Assembly (NCBI GenBank): GCA_964429655.1
Contig: CAYSCZ010000001.1
Coordinates: forward strand, 1-64,000
From: CAYSCZ01 sp964429655
GTDB taxonomy: Bacteria > Bacteroidota > Bacteroidia > Cytophagales > Cyclobacteriaceae
Reading direction: 5' to 3'
DNA: 64,000 bases
The translations under genes and the position numbers were made by a program. Under the pieces are notes generated by a model. That model was not told where the DNA came from. It ran no database searches and worked only from the letters and a program-made list of their open reading frames with translations. This document shows positions 44,491-53,564 of this stretch, piece after piece; position 1 is the first letter of the stretch, and the number at the start of each line of letters is the position of its first letter.

Positions 44491-44886
44491 ATGAGTATTA
44501 AGTCACAGTTAAGTGTATTAATTGGTTTAGCCAATATTGATGGTGAATTTGTAGGTGACGAAAAAAACCTTATTTACATGATTGGCAAGGCAAACGGTAT
44601 CAAGGAAGTAGAGATTGATGTCCTAATAAAAAAACCTGAGCCATTACCTGATGTCAATACAATGTCTGATGATGAGAAATTCGAATACTTATATAATTTG
44701 GTGCAATTAATGAAAATTGATAACCAGATATATCTTAGTGAGATAAAATACTGCGAGGATATGGCGGTCAAATTAGGCTTTAAGAAATCAGTGATCTCAA
44801 AATTATCCAGTAGAATTTACAGCGACCCTGCTATCACATCAAATAAAGAATCTCTAAAAAAGACAGTATTTAAGTATCAGACTTAG
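44491..44886 (+). CDS. TerB-like helical protein, second of a tandem pair
   Basis: 131 residues. Repeats the layout of its neighbour: LIGLANIDGEFVGDEKNLIY, then LYNLVQLMKIDNQIYLSEIKYCEDMAVKLGF, and SSRIYSDPAITS at the end (SSKIYSSPAITV in the other copy). It is shorter in the linker between the two halves. Co-transcribed with the upstream paralogue. It overlaps the convergent glycosyltransferase gene by 17 bp. Confidence 0.75.
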   Translation: MSIKSQLSVLIGLANIDGEFVGDEKNLIYMIGKANGIKEVEIDVLIKKPEPLPDVNTMSDDEKFEYLYNLVQLMKIDNQIYLSEIKYCEDMAVKLGFKKSVISKLSSRIYSDPAITSNKESLKKTVFKYQT

Positions 44887-45967
44887 TACCAGATATTATC
44901 TCCATGAAAAAAGATTCATAATTATTGACCGTATGGGTTATGTTTAAATCCTGTGTAACCCTTTTGTATCCGTTGTCTATTAATCTTTGTCTTAGCTTAA
45001 CGTCTTTTAATAACCGAATTATTTGAGATGCTAATTGTTTAATGTTGCCATCTTCATAAAGCAAACCATTAAATTCATCTTGAATCACATTTTTTATTCC
45101 TCCAAAGTTTGTTCCTATAACCGGAATGCCGACAGCCATAGCTTCTACGAGTACCATGCCAAACCCATCCATTGTTGAAGGCAAAACACTCACATCGAAT
45201 AATGGATAATGACTTATTGCCTCATCCCTATCAATGGTACCTGTAAATATTATTTTTTGCCTGATGTTTTCTTGCTCAATCAAGGCTTCATAATCAATGG
45301 AATTGATGCCAACAAAAATGACCATAACCTCATCGGGTAAAAATTTAAGTGCTTTTATCAATTGATCCTGATTCTTTTTTCTTGAAACACATCCAATAAC
45401 GTTATGATGTTCGTGAATCTCATACTTCTTTCTTAGGTTATCGGTAATGTTGTAATCAATGTATTTCGTAAAATCATCTGGAAGACCGTTGTAAATAACT
45501 TTTAGATGGTTTTCAGGATATCCACTTTCCTTAAATAATTCTTTCATGCCCTCGCTTATTAATATTATTGCTTTAGTGGTTTTTATAAAAAATTGTCTCT
45601 TTAACCAGTTGCCGGGACTTTTAGCTTTTTGTCTTCTTGTATGCAAAATAGGTGCTTTCATTCCATAAATCCATTTAGCCCAGGCAGAAGTATATCGGTC
45701 TTTACTTGATTGAACATTTACTAAATCAATATTTTTTGCTTTTACTATGCTCGCTATGTGCCTGGCATTAGCAAAATCGAATTTATTTTTAAAATTCATC
45801 TCAATAGTGGCAACTCCAGTATTTTGGAGCATGTGGTATAGCAATGATTTTTTTCTGCATCCGACCCATATACTATGTCCTTTTTTTTCTAATCCTGTAA
45901 CTAAATAGTATATTGAATGTGTGGATCCGGCGACATCTCCCTGAAATGTTATAAAGAGAATATTCAT
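44870..45967 (-). CDS. Glycosyltransferase family 4 protein
   Basis: 365-residue GT-B enzyme. The N-terminal acceptor domain starts MNILFITFQGDVAGSTHSIY; the C-terminal donor domain contains FDVSVLPSTMDGFGMVLVEAMAVGIPVIGTNFGG, the GT4 signature with the E-x7-E pattern. It likely transfers a sugar from a nucleotide donor to a lipid-linked or surface polysaccharide. It stands alone, divergent from the next gene with 41 bp between. The donor and acceptor are unknown. Confidence 0.88.
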   Translation of the reverse strand: MNILFITFQGDVAGSTHSIYYLVTGLEKKGHSIWVGCRKKSLLYHMLQNTGVATIEMNFKNKFDFANARHIASIVKAKNIDLVNVQSSKDRYTSAWAKWIYGMKAPILHTRRQKAKSPGNWLKRQFFIKTTKAIILISEGMKELFKESGYPENHLKVIYNGLPDDFTKYIDYNITDNLRKKYEIHEHHNVIGCVSRKKNQDQLIKALKFLPDEVMVIFVGINSIDYEALIEQENIRQKIIFTGTIDRDEAISHYPLFDVSVLPSTMDGFGMVLVEAMAVGIPVIGTNFGGIKNVIQDEFNGLLYEDGNIKQLASQIIRLLKDVKLRQRLIDNGYKRVTQDLNITHTVNNYESFFMEIISGTKSDT

Positions 45968-46008
45968 TTTGAAAAAAGTGTTAAAACATCAAAACGACAA
46001 GATTTCAA

Positions 46009-46860
46009 ATGTACTGGTACAAATTGAATAATATAGATTTTTCTGAGTTATCCAAAACACGGAAAATCTATCATCTGGCTATACAAAATGTAGCTGCAGT
46101 GGGAAGAAGATTTCTGCTTAACAAAAAAGATGATTCTAATGCAAATCTTGAATGGATTCCTTCTCATAAAAGATTAGCTTCCCGATGGATCGAAGGAAAA
46201 ATTAAATTCCGCTCATCTATTGGGTTTGATGACTTTACTATTCATCTGGTAAATAGTGAAATAAAGTCTATATCCAAATTTGAATTAAATGGTAAAAAAC
46301 ACAACCAGGTTCTGGTTTGGTTAGAAAAACAAATTGTAAATATTGGCCTGGACGCTTCATCATTAGCTTTAAACCTACCTTACCAGTTGCCTGTCTACCC
46401 TGAAGCGAAGGGTAAACCTTTTAACATAGAAGACTTCGCTGTTAGCAAAGAGCTAGGTAAATATTTTCATAATTCACAGATCATCATTAAAGAAATAACC
46501 TCCAAAATAAATAATACCAGCGATATTAAAGTATGGCCACATCATTTTGACATATCAAGTCTAATAACAATAAACGACACCGGGAACCATGAAACTTCAA
46601 GTAGTATCAACCTTGGTATGTCTCCAGGAGATGATTCAATAGACGAACCTTATTTTTATATCGTTCCCTGGCCATACCCTGAGGTGATGGATTTGAAAGA
46701 ACTAGATAGACCGGCATTCTGGGTTACGGAAGATTGGTTTGGTGGGGTATTAAAATCCAGTGATCTGGTAAAGAGCGCTTCAGATAGCCAACATCAATAC
46801 GAAATAGCCTATAATTTTTACAAGAGTGGACTGAGAATACTGGAAAAAATTGTCAATTGA
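46009..46860 (+). CDS. Hypothetical protein with WPHHFD motif (DUF5996-like)
   Basis: 283 residues, soluble, no signal. The distinctive features are KVWPHHFDISSL, NLGMSPGDDSIDEPYFYIVPWPYP and PAFWVTEDWFGGVL. A WPHHFD plus SPGD...EPYFYV layout recalls DUF5996 family proteins, whose function is unknown. The paired His and following acidic residues could bind metal, which is inference. It overlaps the convergent TPR gene by 8 bp. Confidence 0.6.
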   Translation: MYWYKLNNIDFSELSKTRKIYHLAIQNVAAVGRRFLLNKKDDSNANLEWIPSHKRLASRWIEGKIKFRSSIGFDDFTIHLVNSEIKSISKFELNGKKHNQVLVWLEKQIVNIGLDASSLALNLPYQLPVYPEAKGKPFNIEDFAVSKELGKYFHNSQIIIKEITSKINNTSDIKVWPHHFDISSLITINDTGNHETSSSINLGMSPGDDSIDEPYFYIVPWPYPEVMDLKELDRPAFWVTEDWFGGVLKSSDLVKSASDSQHQYEIAYNFYKSGLRILEKIVN

Positions 46861-48676
46861 TTTTATTAGAAAAATCACCTCGTAAGCTTCTTAATCTTTT
46901 TCTCGCCTCAGCTGTGTAAATAGAACCTGGATATCTTGTTAAAAAATCTTTATAAATATCTTGAGCCTTATTTGTATCATTTATTCGCTCCTCATAAATC
47001 TTCCCTGTTAAAAAATAAGCATCATCACTGAATATATCGTAATTATATTCTTCATTTATAGCTTTAAGATATTTAATAGACTTATTAAAATTTCCGGTGG
47101 TTAAGTATATATCAGCAAGTTTCCAGTAGATTTCATCTGTTAACGAATGGCCGGGATAATCCTTGAGCATTTGTTTAAGCCTTGCTATGGAGGTATCCAA
47201 TTTATTTTGATACACCAGTAACTCAATAGAAGCAAATTCTTTCATAGCAGTATCTGTCTCACTTAATATTGTGTTATCATTAATTAATATGCTTATAGCC
47301 AATGCGTCATTAGCGATTTCCCTTGTTGTGGCTAATTTGAGGATATCTATATGATCTTTTGCTAATGCAAAATTCCCTGTATAATAATTTAATTTTGCGT
47401 TTTTTAATTTTGATAAATAAGCGATTTTTGAATCTTTATTTGTTTTTTCAACCTGAGCATAATACAATGTTGATTCCCATGGCATCTCTTTCAGTAGATA
47501 AATATCTCCCAAATCAAGCTTACATTCTGATCTTAAAGAATTGTCAATTTTTGGACTTTCAATTATTTTAGTAAGGATATCAATTGCTTTATCCAATTCA
47601 TCTAAGTAGAAAGCATATAAATGTGCTTTCGATCTTAATGCTTGTAAACTGGTGATATTAATTCCAATATCAGATACCAATTGATCATAATCTTCGATCA
47701 AAGAGTATATCTCTTCTTTATTAATTGGATATGTATTTTTTATTTTTTCTTCTTTGGATTTTAAGAGTAGCCTTTTTGAATTTACATAATATCTTCCATT
47801 TGCATAATTTATTGAGAGATATTCGAATATCTCGATAGCATCCTCATAGGATTGGTTATCTAAAGCTATGTTGCCAACACTAAATATCTTGGCGCCACCC
47901 GTGTTAAACCTTTTATCATAAGCCTTAGCTTGTATAAAGGCGCTAAAAAAGTTTTTCTCCTGAAGGTTCAACCATATTAATAAATCAATATAAGTGGTTG
48001 AATTGGTTTCTTTTTGAATTCTGTAAATGAGCTTTTGTCTTAGAATATCAAAATATTCCTCATCAACAATGATGTTTTGAAGTATCTTTTTGACGTAATT
48101 CAGGTTACTTTGTTTTTCTGAGGCAAAATTTAAATACTCCTCCATCATCAATTCGCCATCACCATTTACATTATAAAGATTAGCAAGTTCCAGAGCATAC
48201 TTATTGTTATCGCCTGTACTACTTCTTGCCTGGATATAAACATCTATACTTTTATCAATATACTGCTTTGATTGTAAATATTGAGCTGCTGTCCTTAGCT
48301 TAAACTGATTGGTTTTATATCGTTCTTTAAGGTCTTCTATAGATTTATTAAACGCATCTATTTTCCCTTCTTTATCTAGCACGATTGACCTGTCAATTTG
48401 ATATGCTATATTATTAGGATAGGCTTTGATTACTTTATTTAAATATTTGTCAGCTTCTTTATAATCTTTAAGCTCAATAAGTATAGAAAAATAATTAGGA
48501 TGTATAAGTGGTATGTTATCTTTCTTTTTAGCTGCTTGACTGTATAAATCCAGTGCTTTTTGATATTCTCCATTGATATAATATTCATTGGCCAATAATA
48601 TATCAGTATTCTGAGCCTGTACTCCAAGACTAAAAAAAACACTTATTAATAGATGTATATTTCGCATGTTATCCAT
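46853..48676 (-). CDS. Exported tetratricopeptide-repeat protein
   Basis: 607 residues with a signal peptide (NIHLLISVFFSLGVQAQ) and TPR-type helices throughout, clearest at both ends: ANEYYINGEYQKALDLYSQAA, LIELKDYKEADKYLNKVI, LADIYLTTGNFNKSIKYLKAI and YKDFLTRYPGSIYTAEA. Probably a periplasmic scaffold; the C-terminal YPGSIYTAEARKRLR pattern resembles YbgF/BamD-type TPRs. Its start lies at the edge of the AT-rich candidate origin. Confidence 0.82.
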   Translation of the reverse strand: MDNMRNIHLLISVFFSLGVQAQNTDILLANEYYINGEYQKALDLYSQAAKKKDNIPLIHPNYFSILIELKDYKEADKYLNKVIKAYPNNIAYQIDRSIVLDKEGKIDAFNKSIEDLKERYKTNQFKLRTAAQYLQSKQYIDKSIDVYIQARSSTGDNNKYALELANLYNVNGDGELMMEEYLNFASEKQSNLNYVKKILQNIIVDEEYFDILRQKLIYRIQKETNSTTYIDLLIWLNLQEKNFFSAFIQAKAYDKRFNTGGAKIFSVGNIALDNQSYEDAIEIFEYLSINYANGRYYVNSKRLLLKSKEEKIKNTYPINKEEIYSLIEDYDQLVSDIGINITSLQALRSKAHLYAFYLDELDKAIDILTKIIESPKIDNSLRSECKLDLGDIYLLKEMPWESTLYYAQVEKTNKDSKIAYLSKLKNAKLNYYTGNFALAKDHIDILKLATTREIANDALAISILINDNTILSETDTAMKEFASIELLVYQNKLDTSIARLKQMLKDYPGHSLTDEIYWKLADIYLTTGNFNKSIKYLKAINEEYNYDIFSDDAYFLTGKIYEERINDTNKAQDIYKDFLTRYPGSIYTAEARKRLRSLRGDFSNKIN

Positions 48677-49029
48677 TTGTTAACTTATCCACTGTGCTAA
48701 TAGAAAAATAAAATTTATATAAAATATAAGTTATTATTATTAACGATGTTGATATGTTTATAACTCGTTAATCTTATAATATTTGTTGAAAACTAAATTA
48801 ACCTGTGTATTTATAAAGAAGTTATCCATAAGTTAATGTATTGAATTTAAGGTAGTTATCTAATTATTAACAGATATAGTATTATCGTGGATTATTACAT
48901 ATGAGGATATTTATTTGTTGATATTTTAGAATCAATAAACAGACACATAAGGTTGACCTCACTAATAAGTGACAAGCGATATTTTATAATATTTTATCAA
49001 CAACTTATAGTAATGTTATCTACATGTTA
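48677..49029. other. Candidate replication origin (oriC): AT-rich, DnaA-box-like 9-mers
   Basis: 353 gene-free, very AT-rich bases. Against the DnaA box TTATNCACA, four plus-strand sites differ at one position: TTATCCACT (48685-48693), TTATCCATA (48822-48830), TTATCAACA (48994-49002) and TTATCTACA (49016-49024). Weaker sites are TTATCCATT (48669-48677) and two TGTTGATAT on the other strand (48747, 48916). There is no perfect box. mnmG 2.6 kb away and two parS-type palindromes at 53.5 kb make an origin neighbourhood likely. No dnaA gene is in the window, which is not unusual in this phylum. Confidence 0.5.
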
Positions 49030-50787
49030 TCAAAAAGAAAGATTAATGTTTTCGTTCTCCCAATTGGGCCTTACTTCAATAAAACCATCATAAAATATGA
49101 TCTGTTCAGCTTCAATTTTCTTTAAATAGTTCGGATAATTAAATGTACCGTCATTATTGTCATCATTAACAATGCGTATGGTATATTTTCCTGGCTTAAT
49201 AAGATTGAACTCGTAATTTTCAGTGTTGTAAATGCTTTCAACGACATTGTATTTATCATCAATTAGTTGAATAAAATAACCCGGCGAATCAGTTGATATG
49301 CTACCTCTGATAACCCCACGATTTTCAGGATTTTTAAATTTATAGGTAGAGCAACGAGCTTCTAACGAATCCTGATCAATAGATATGAAGGCGGCTTTTT
49401 TAAAACAAAGTTTAAATGAAGGATAATTTATGTCTTTATTGGCATTTTGTTGTTTTGTAAGTCTTGTTTTTTTATCCGACAAACTGTCTAACTGTTTGAC
49501 CATTGTACTTGTATCTTTTTCTAACACTATATAATTTAAAAGGGTATCATTATTTATGGCGGTATAAATTGATGCAGATAGATGGTTATGAGAAAGTGTA
49601 ACCTGATTCGAATCGACCTTGCTTATTAATATCGAATCTATCTCTAAACTAAGGCTATCAAAAAGAATATTTGAGATAGGTTTGGAGAAAGCAATATGAA
49701 ACGAGGGATCATTATCTACAACGCTATTATTATCAGGTTTTATTGTGTATTCAAGTTTAGGATTTAATCTTTCACTTTCATCAAAGCGTAAGTATGCGGT
49801 ATCAATAATTGAGTTCCTTAATGAATCGTAGGCAGCATATATTAAATATGACGAATCGGAGGCTTTTAGATTGGATGTGTTGTAGAACCTAACTATTTCA
49901 TTGTCTTTTAAAAATGAATATCTTACGGGACTCAATATGGAATCTGTTTCAATGATTTCTATATCAGCTATATATTTACTAAAATATATCTGGTAGTTAG
50001 GGCCAACCTGGTTCTTATTGGTAATTTCTAATGGTCGGGAATCTATTTTTACTACCTTAATTGATAGAGAATCCTTTGATTTGCTTGGATTAACGGTTTC
50101 AGAAATAAACCCATGTTCTTCGACAACGAACTCAGCCCTAAAATTTTCATTTTCATCTACAAAGGCATAAATATTATAGTTTATATCTTTAAGGTTAGTT
50201 AGGTTAAAAACACCATTTTTATCAGATATTGTAAATATCCTTGGGCGCGAATTAACAATATTCAGCGTATCATTCTCAAAATAAAGTCCTACGACAGCAT
50301 TTTCAACCCTGTTATTTGTTAGTAATTCCCTGACATTGCCTTTTAAACTAAGAGAGTCAATATAATCTCCTGTACTAAAGGCTAAATTTAAATTTTTGGC
50401 ACTGTTACTTTCAGTGATATCTGTTATACCATCTGTGAAATTAAATATATATGTGGTAGAATCTTGGAAATTATTCTCAAAGGATAAAGTAATTACGTTT
50501 TTTTTAATTTTTGTTTTAAAGCTACTTTCAAAGTTAGGATTGATAATAAGTTTAGATCTTAGATTTTTTGCCTGGATATATTCATCAAATATTAAAGTAA
50601 TTTCTTTGGTATTAACGTTTGTTTCACCTTTAGATGGTATCGACTCAAGTAAGGTGGGGGGTATGGTATCTTTGGGACCACCCGTAGGAGTACCTTGATT
50701 TGCACAAGAATTGAATAGAGTATCTATTATTGCAAGAACTATAATTACCTTAAATATTATTAAATATGATTTATTTGGTAATGACAT
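49030..50787 (-). CDS. Ig-like-domain lipoprotein
   Basis: 585 residues. Lipoprotein signal with LFNSC (Cys28), then the linker ANQGTPTGGPKDTIPP and an SbsA-type Ig-like domain (PPTLLESIPSKGETNVNTKE, ITLIFDEYI). Further beta-rich domains follow, including KNGVFNLTNLKDINYNIYAF and a C-terminal PGKYTIRIVNDDNNDGTFNY carboxypeptidase-regulatory-like repeat. Probably on the outer membrane. Widespread in Bacteroidota, function unknown. It overlaps the upstream methyltransferase gene by 17 bp and is the last gene of a long leftward operon that ends at the candidate origin. Confidence 0.85.
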   Translation of the reverse strand: MSLPNKSYLIIFKVIIVLAIIDTLFNSCANQGTPTGGPKDTIPPTLLESIPSKGETNVNTKEITLIFDEYIQAKNLRSKLIINPNFESSFKTKIKKNVITLSFENNFQDSTTYIFNFTDGITDITESNSAKNLNLAFSTGDYIDSLSLKGNVRELLTNNRVENAVVGLYFENDTLNIVNSRPRIFTISDKNGVFNLTNLKDINYNIYAFVDENENFRAEFVVEEHGFISETVNPSKSKDSLSIKVVKIDSRPLEITNKNQVGPNYQIYFSKYIADIEIIETDSILSPVRYSFLKDNEIVRFYNTSNLKASDSSYLIYAAYDSLRNSIIDTAYLRFDESERLNPKLEYTIKPDNNSVVDNDPSFHIAFSKPISNILFDSLSLEIDSILISKVDSNQVTLSHNHLSASIYTAINNDTLLNYIVLEKDTSTMVKQLDSLSDKKTRLTKQQNANKDINYPSFKLCFKKAAFISIDQDSLEARCSTYKFKNPENRGVIRGSISTDSPGYFIQLIDDKYNVVESIYNTENYEFNLIKPGKYTIRIVNDDNNDGTFNYPNYLKKIEAEQIIFYDGFIEVRPNWENENINLSF

Positions 50788-51655
50788 AGACTAAGCTAGA
50801 TGCATTTAGTTTATTCTTTTTAGAATGTCGGAATGATTTATAGCCTTGTGTTAACCCTCTGATAAAAGCTGGTCTTTCATCAAGTATGTTTTGGCTGATG
50901 ATAGAATAAACAAAGGAATCTGTGTAAACCGGGACTGTTTCTAATAATTTAAGTTTGTTCTTTTTTAAAAATTTTTTAAAAGAATCTACTTCAAAAAGAT
51001 AAAGATTCCTTGGAATATTTAAGCCTGCCCAATTTTGTTTATAATGGTTAAAATCGTATGACTCTTTATTTGGAAGTTTAATAAAAAGTTTCCCTTCCTT
51101 ATCTAATCTTTTTTTGATTTTTTTTATCATACCTTTTAAGTCATAAAACTGTGGAAATACCTCCCATATGGTGATTACATCAAATTTTTGAGATTTTTTA
51201 ATTTCATCAATTGAAGTAACTGCCGATATAGAATGATAGGTTTTCCAATGATTTTGATCTTCAAATATGTATGTGGACTTCCAACCTCTATGAGTTGCTT
51301 TTTTAACAAAGTTAAGTGTCTGGGGGTGAATATCCAGCAACGTACCTGAACTGTTGGTGGAGTAATTTTGTATAAGATTGGTATAGAATAAGTTGTTTGA
51401 TTTATAAATATATTCTAGAATTAATTTTTCTATGAAATTCAGATGAATATTATAAGGATAATTTTTGTAGGGAAAATTTCCAAAGTATTTTATTCTGTTT
51501 GTTTGACTCGGTCTTGGATTTACAAATAGAAGATTACAGTTGTTGCATTTAACTAAGGCAAAGCTCTCTTCGGAATGCAAGTAATCATTACATATTAGAT
51601 AATTATGAAAGTCATTCGATTTACAGGAAGGGCATTCATCTAATCTTTCATACAT
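50771..51655 (-). CDS. Class I SAM-dependent methyltransferase with zinc-ribbon N-terminus
   Basis: 294 residues. Two CxxC pairs at the start (CPSC, CNNC) form a zinc ribbon, followed by LLFVNPRPSQ. A Rossmann methyltransferase domain of the Methyltransf_23 type then follows (GTLLDIHPQTLNFVKKATHRG; KFDVITIWEVFPQFYD; LFIKLPNKESYDF). The glycine-rich loop is degenerate (LLDIHPQ rather than GxGxG), so SAM binding is not assured. Similar two-part proteins often modify sugars or lipids. It starts 1 bp after mnmG ends. Confidence 0.75.
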   Translation of the reverse strand: MYERLDECPSCKSNDFHNYLICNDYLHSEESFALVKCNNCNLLFVNPRPSQTNRIKYFGNFPYKNYPYNIHLNFIEKLILEYIYKSNNLFYTNLIQNYSTNSSGTLLDIHPQTLNFVKKATHRGWKSTYIFEDQNHWKTYHSISAVTSIDEIKKSQKFDVITIWEVFPQFYDLKGMIKKIKKRLDKEGKLFIKLPNKESYDFNHYKQNWAGLNIPRNLYLFEVDSFKKFLKKNKLKLLETVPVYTDSFVYSIISQNILDERPAFIRGLTQGYKSFRHSKKNKLNASSLVYVITK

Positions 51656-51656
51656 T

Positions 51657-53510
51657 TTACTTACCCAGGTATACTAATAATATTGATATATCTGATGGTG
51701 ACACGCCACTTATTCTTGAAGCCTGGCCAATCGTTCTTGGTTTAATATTAAGAAGCTTTTCTTTGGATTCATTTGACAACGCCTTAATTTTTTGATAATC
51801 GAATTCAGGATCTATTGTGAAATTTTCCAGTCCTTTAATTTTATTAACTAATTGCTGTTCTTTGGCGAGGTAGTTCTCATATTTTATTTCAATGGATGCT
51901 TGTTCTACTATTTCGTCATCAAATAGTGAGCTATGATGAATAAAATTCCCTATTAGATTTGATAGTTCTATTTCGGGTCTTTTTAATAAATTATAAAGTG
52001 AGGTTTTTTCTTTAATGGTAGCTGTATTATTATCCGAAAGAAATTCATTTACTTCATCGGGGTTTATTTTATATTCTTTTAAAAAGTTAATTGCATTTCT
52101 GGTTCGCTCTTTTTTGTCAACAACCTTATTAAACCGTTCTATATCTACTAAGCCTATTTTATTAGCTATAGGTGTTAACCTCAAATCAGCATTGTCCTGT
52201 CTCAAGAGTATTCTGTACTCAGCGCGTGAGGTGAACATTCTATAAGGCTCATCTGTCCCTTTATTGATAAGATCGTCAATGAGTACACCTATATAGGCAT
52301 CTGATCTATTCAATATAAATTCATCTTTATTATAAACTTTATGGTGGGCATTGATACCTGCAATTAATCCCTGACATGCTGCTTCCTCATATCCTGTGGT
52401 ACCATTAATCTGACCCGCAAAAAAAAGGTTATGGATAAGTTTGGTTTCGAGGGTCAATGAAAGTTGAGTGGGCGGAAAGTAGTCATATTCTATAGCATAT
52501 CCCGGGCGAAACATTTTTGCATTTTCGAAACCTCTTATTTTCCTAATCGCTTGCAATTGTATTTCATCAGGTAGGGATGTTGAGAAGCCATTTATATAAG
52601 TTTCGATGGTATCCCACCCTTCAGGTTCTACAAAAATCTGATGTCTATCCCTTTCTGAAAATCGATTGATTTTATCTTCAATGGAGGGGCAATACCTGGG
52701 GCCGATGCCTCTTATTTTTCCATTAAACATAGGGGATCGATCAAAACCAGTCTTTAAAATATCATGTACTTCAGGGTTTGTATAGGTTATGTAACAGCTT
52801 TTTTGTTGTTTCAGTAGTGGTGTATCAGCATAAGAAAATTTCGATGGTCTATCGTCCCCTTTTTGTTCCTCCATCAAAGAATAATTTAAAGACCTACCGT
52901 CAACACGCGGCGGTGTCCCTGTTTTCATCCTACCGGATTCAAATCCAAGATTAATTAACTGTTCGGTTATACCTTGAGCTGCTCTTTCACCGCTTCTTCC
53001 ACCGCCTAATTTTTTTTCACCAATATGTATTATGCCATTCAAAAATGTACCATTAGTTAGAACAACAGCCTTACTATAAAAGCGTTTGCCTAAGCTGGTA
53101 ACCACACCTTTAACGATTTCTTTTTCAATAATTATTGAAGAAATCATCTCCTGCCAGAAATCTATATTTGACGTTTGTTCTAAGAGTAAACGCCATTTTT
53201 CAGCAAATCTCATCCTATCGTTCTGTGTCCGCGGGCTCCACATAGCAGGGCCTTTAGACTTGTTTAACATCCTAAATTGAATTGCTGAATGATCAGACAC
53301 CATACCAGAATAACCTCCCAGTGCATCTATTTCTCTTATTATTTGACCTTTAGCTACACCACCCATGGCAGGATTACATGACATATGGGCTATAGTATTC
53401 ATGTTCATAGTGATTAATAGTACTTTCGATCCAAGGTTTGCGCTTGCAGCCGCAGCTTCACATCCTGCATGACCACCACCAACAACTATAACATCATAAT
53501 TCGTATCCAT
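51657..53510 (-). CDS. mnmG: tRNA uridine-5-carboxymethylaminomethyl modification enzyme MnmG (GidA)
   Basis: 617-residue FAD enzyme that, with MnmE, modifies U34 of tRNAs. FAD motif VGGGHAGCEAA (10-20), then MSCNPAMGGVAKGQI with the conserved Cys, GTPPRVDG, AGQINGTTGYEEAA and RAEYRILLRQDNADLRLT. Length is normal. mnmG lies next to oriC in many bacteria. Here two parS-type palindromes occupy the 54 bp between its start and ybeY. It is part of the leftward chain DUF4175, ATPase, ybeY, mnmG, methyltransferase, Ig lipoprotein. Confidence 0.97.
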   Translation of the reverse strand: MDTNYDVIVVGGGHAGCEAAAASANLGSKVLLITMNMNTIAHMSCNPAMGGVAKGQIIREIDALGGYSGMVSDHSAIQFRMLNKSKGPAMWSPRTQNDRMRFAEKWRLLLEQTSNIDFWQEMISSIIIEKEIVKGVVTSLGKRFYSKAVVLTNGTFLNGIIHIGEKKLGGGRSGERAAQGITEQLINLGFESGRMKTGTPPRVDGRSLNYSLMEEQKGDDRPSKFSYADTPLLKQQKSCYITYTNPEVHDILKTGFDRSPMFNGKIRGIGPRYCPSIEDKINRFSERDRHQIFVEPEGWDTIETYINGFSTSLPDEIQLQAIRKIRGFENAKMFRPGYAIEYDYFPPTQLSLTLETKLIHNLFFAGQINGTTGYEEAACQGLIAGINAHHKVYNKDEFILNRSDAYIGVLIDDLINKGTDEPYRMFTSRAEYRILLRQDNADLRLTPIANKIGLVDIERFNKVVDKKERTRNAINFLKEYKINPDEVNEFLSDNNTATIKEKTSLYNLLKRPEIELSNLIGNFIHHSSLFDDEIVEQASIEIKYENYLAKEQQLVNKIKGLENFTIDPEFDYQKIKALSNESKEKLLNIKPRTIGQASRISGVSPSDISILLVYLGK

Positions 53511-53521
53511 AAGCTTATAAA

Positions 53522-53537
53522 TGTTTCACGTGAAACA
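53522..53537. promoter_or_regulatory. parS partition site
   Basis: TGTTTCACGTGAAACA is a perfect 16-bp palindrome identical to the widespread chromosomal parS consensus (ParB binding, CTP-clamp loading). It lies 12 bp upstream of the mnmG start. No parAB genes are in the window. parS clusters mark the origin-proximal part of bacterial chromosomes. Confidence 0.9.
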
Positions 53538-53545
53538 TAAAAAAA

Positions 53546-53561
53546 CATTCCACGTGGAACG
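53546..53561. promoter_or_regulatory. Second parS-like site
   Basis: CATTCCACGTGGAACG has the 12-bp perfect palindrome TTCCACGTGGAA, matching the CC/GG variant of parS in the core and differing only at the outer bases. It is centred 24 bp from the first site, in the same 54-bp intergenic gap. Confidence 0.7.
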
Positions 53562-53564
53562 TAT

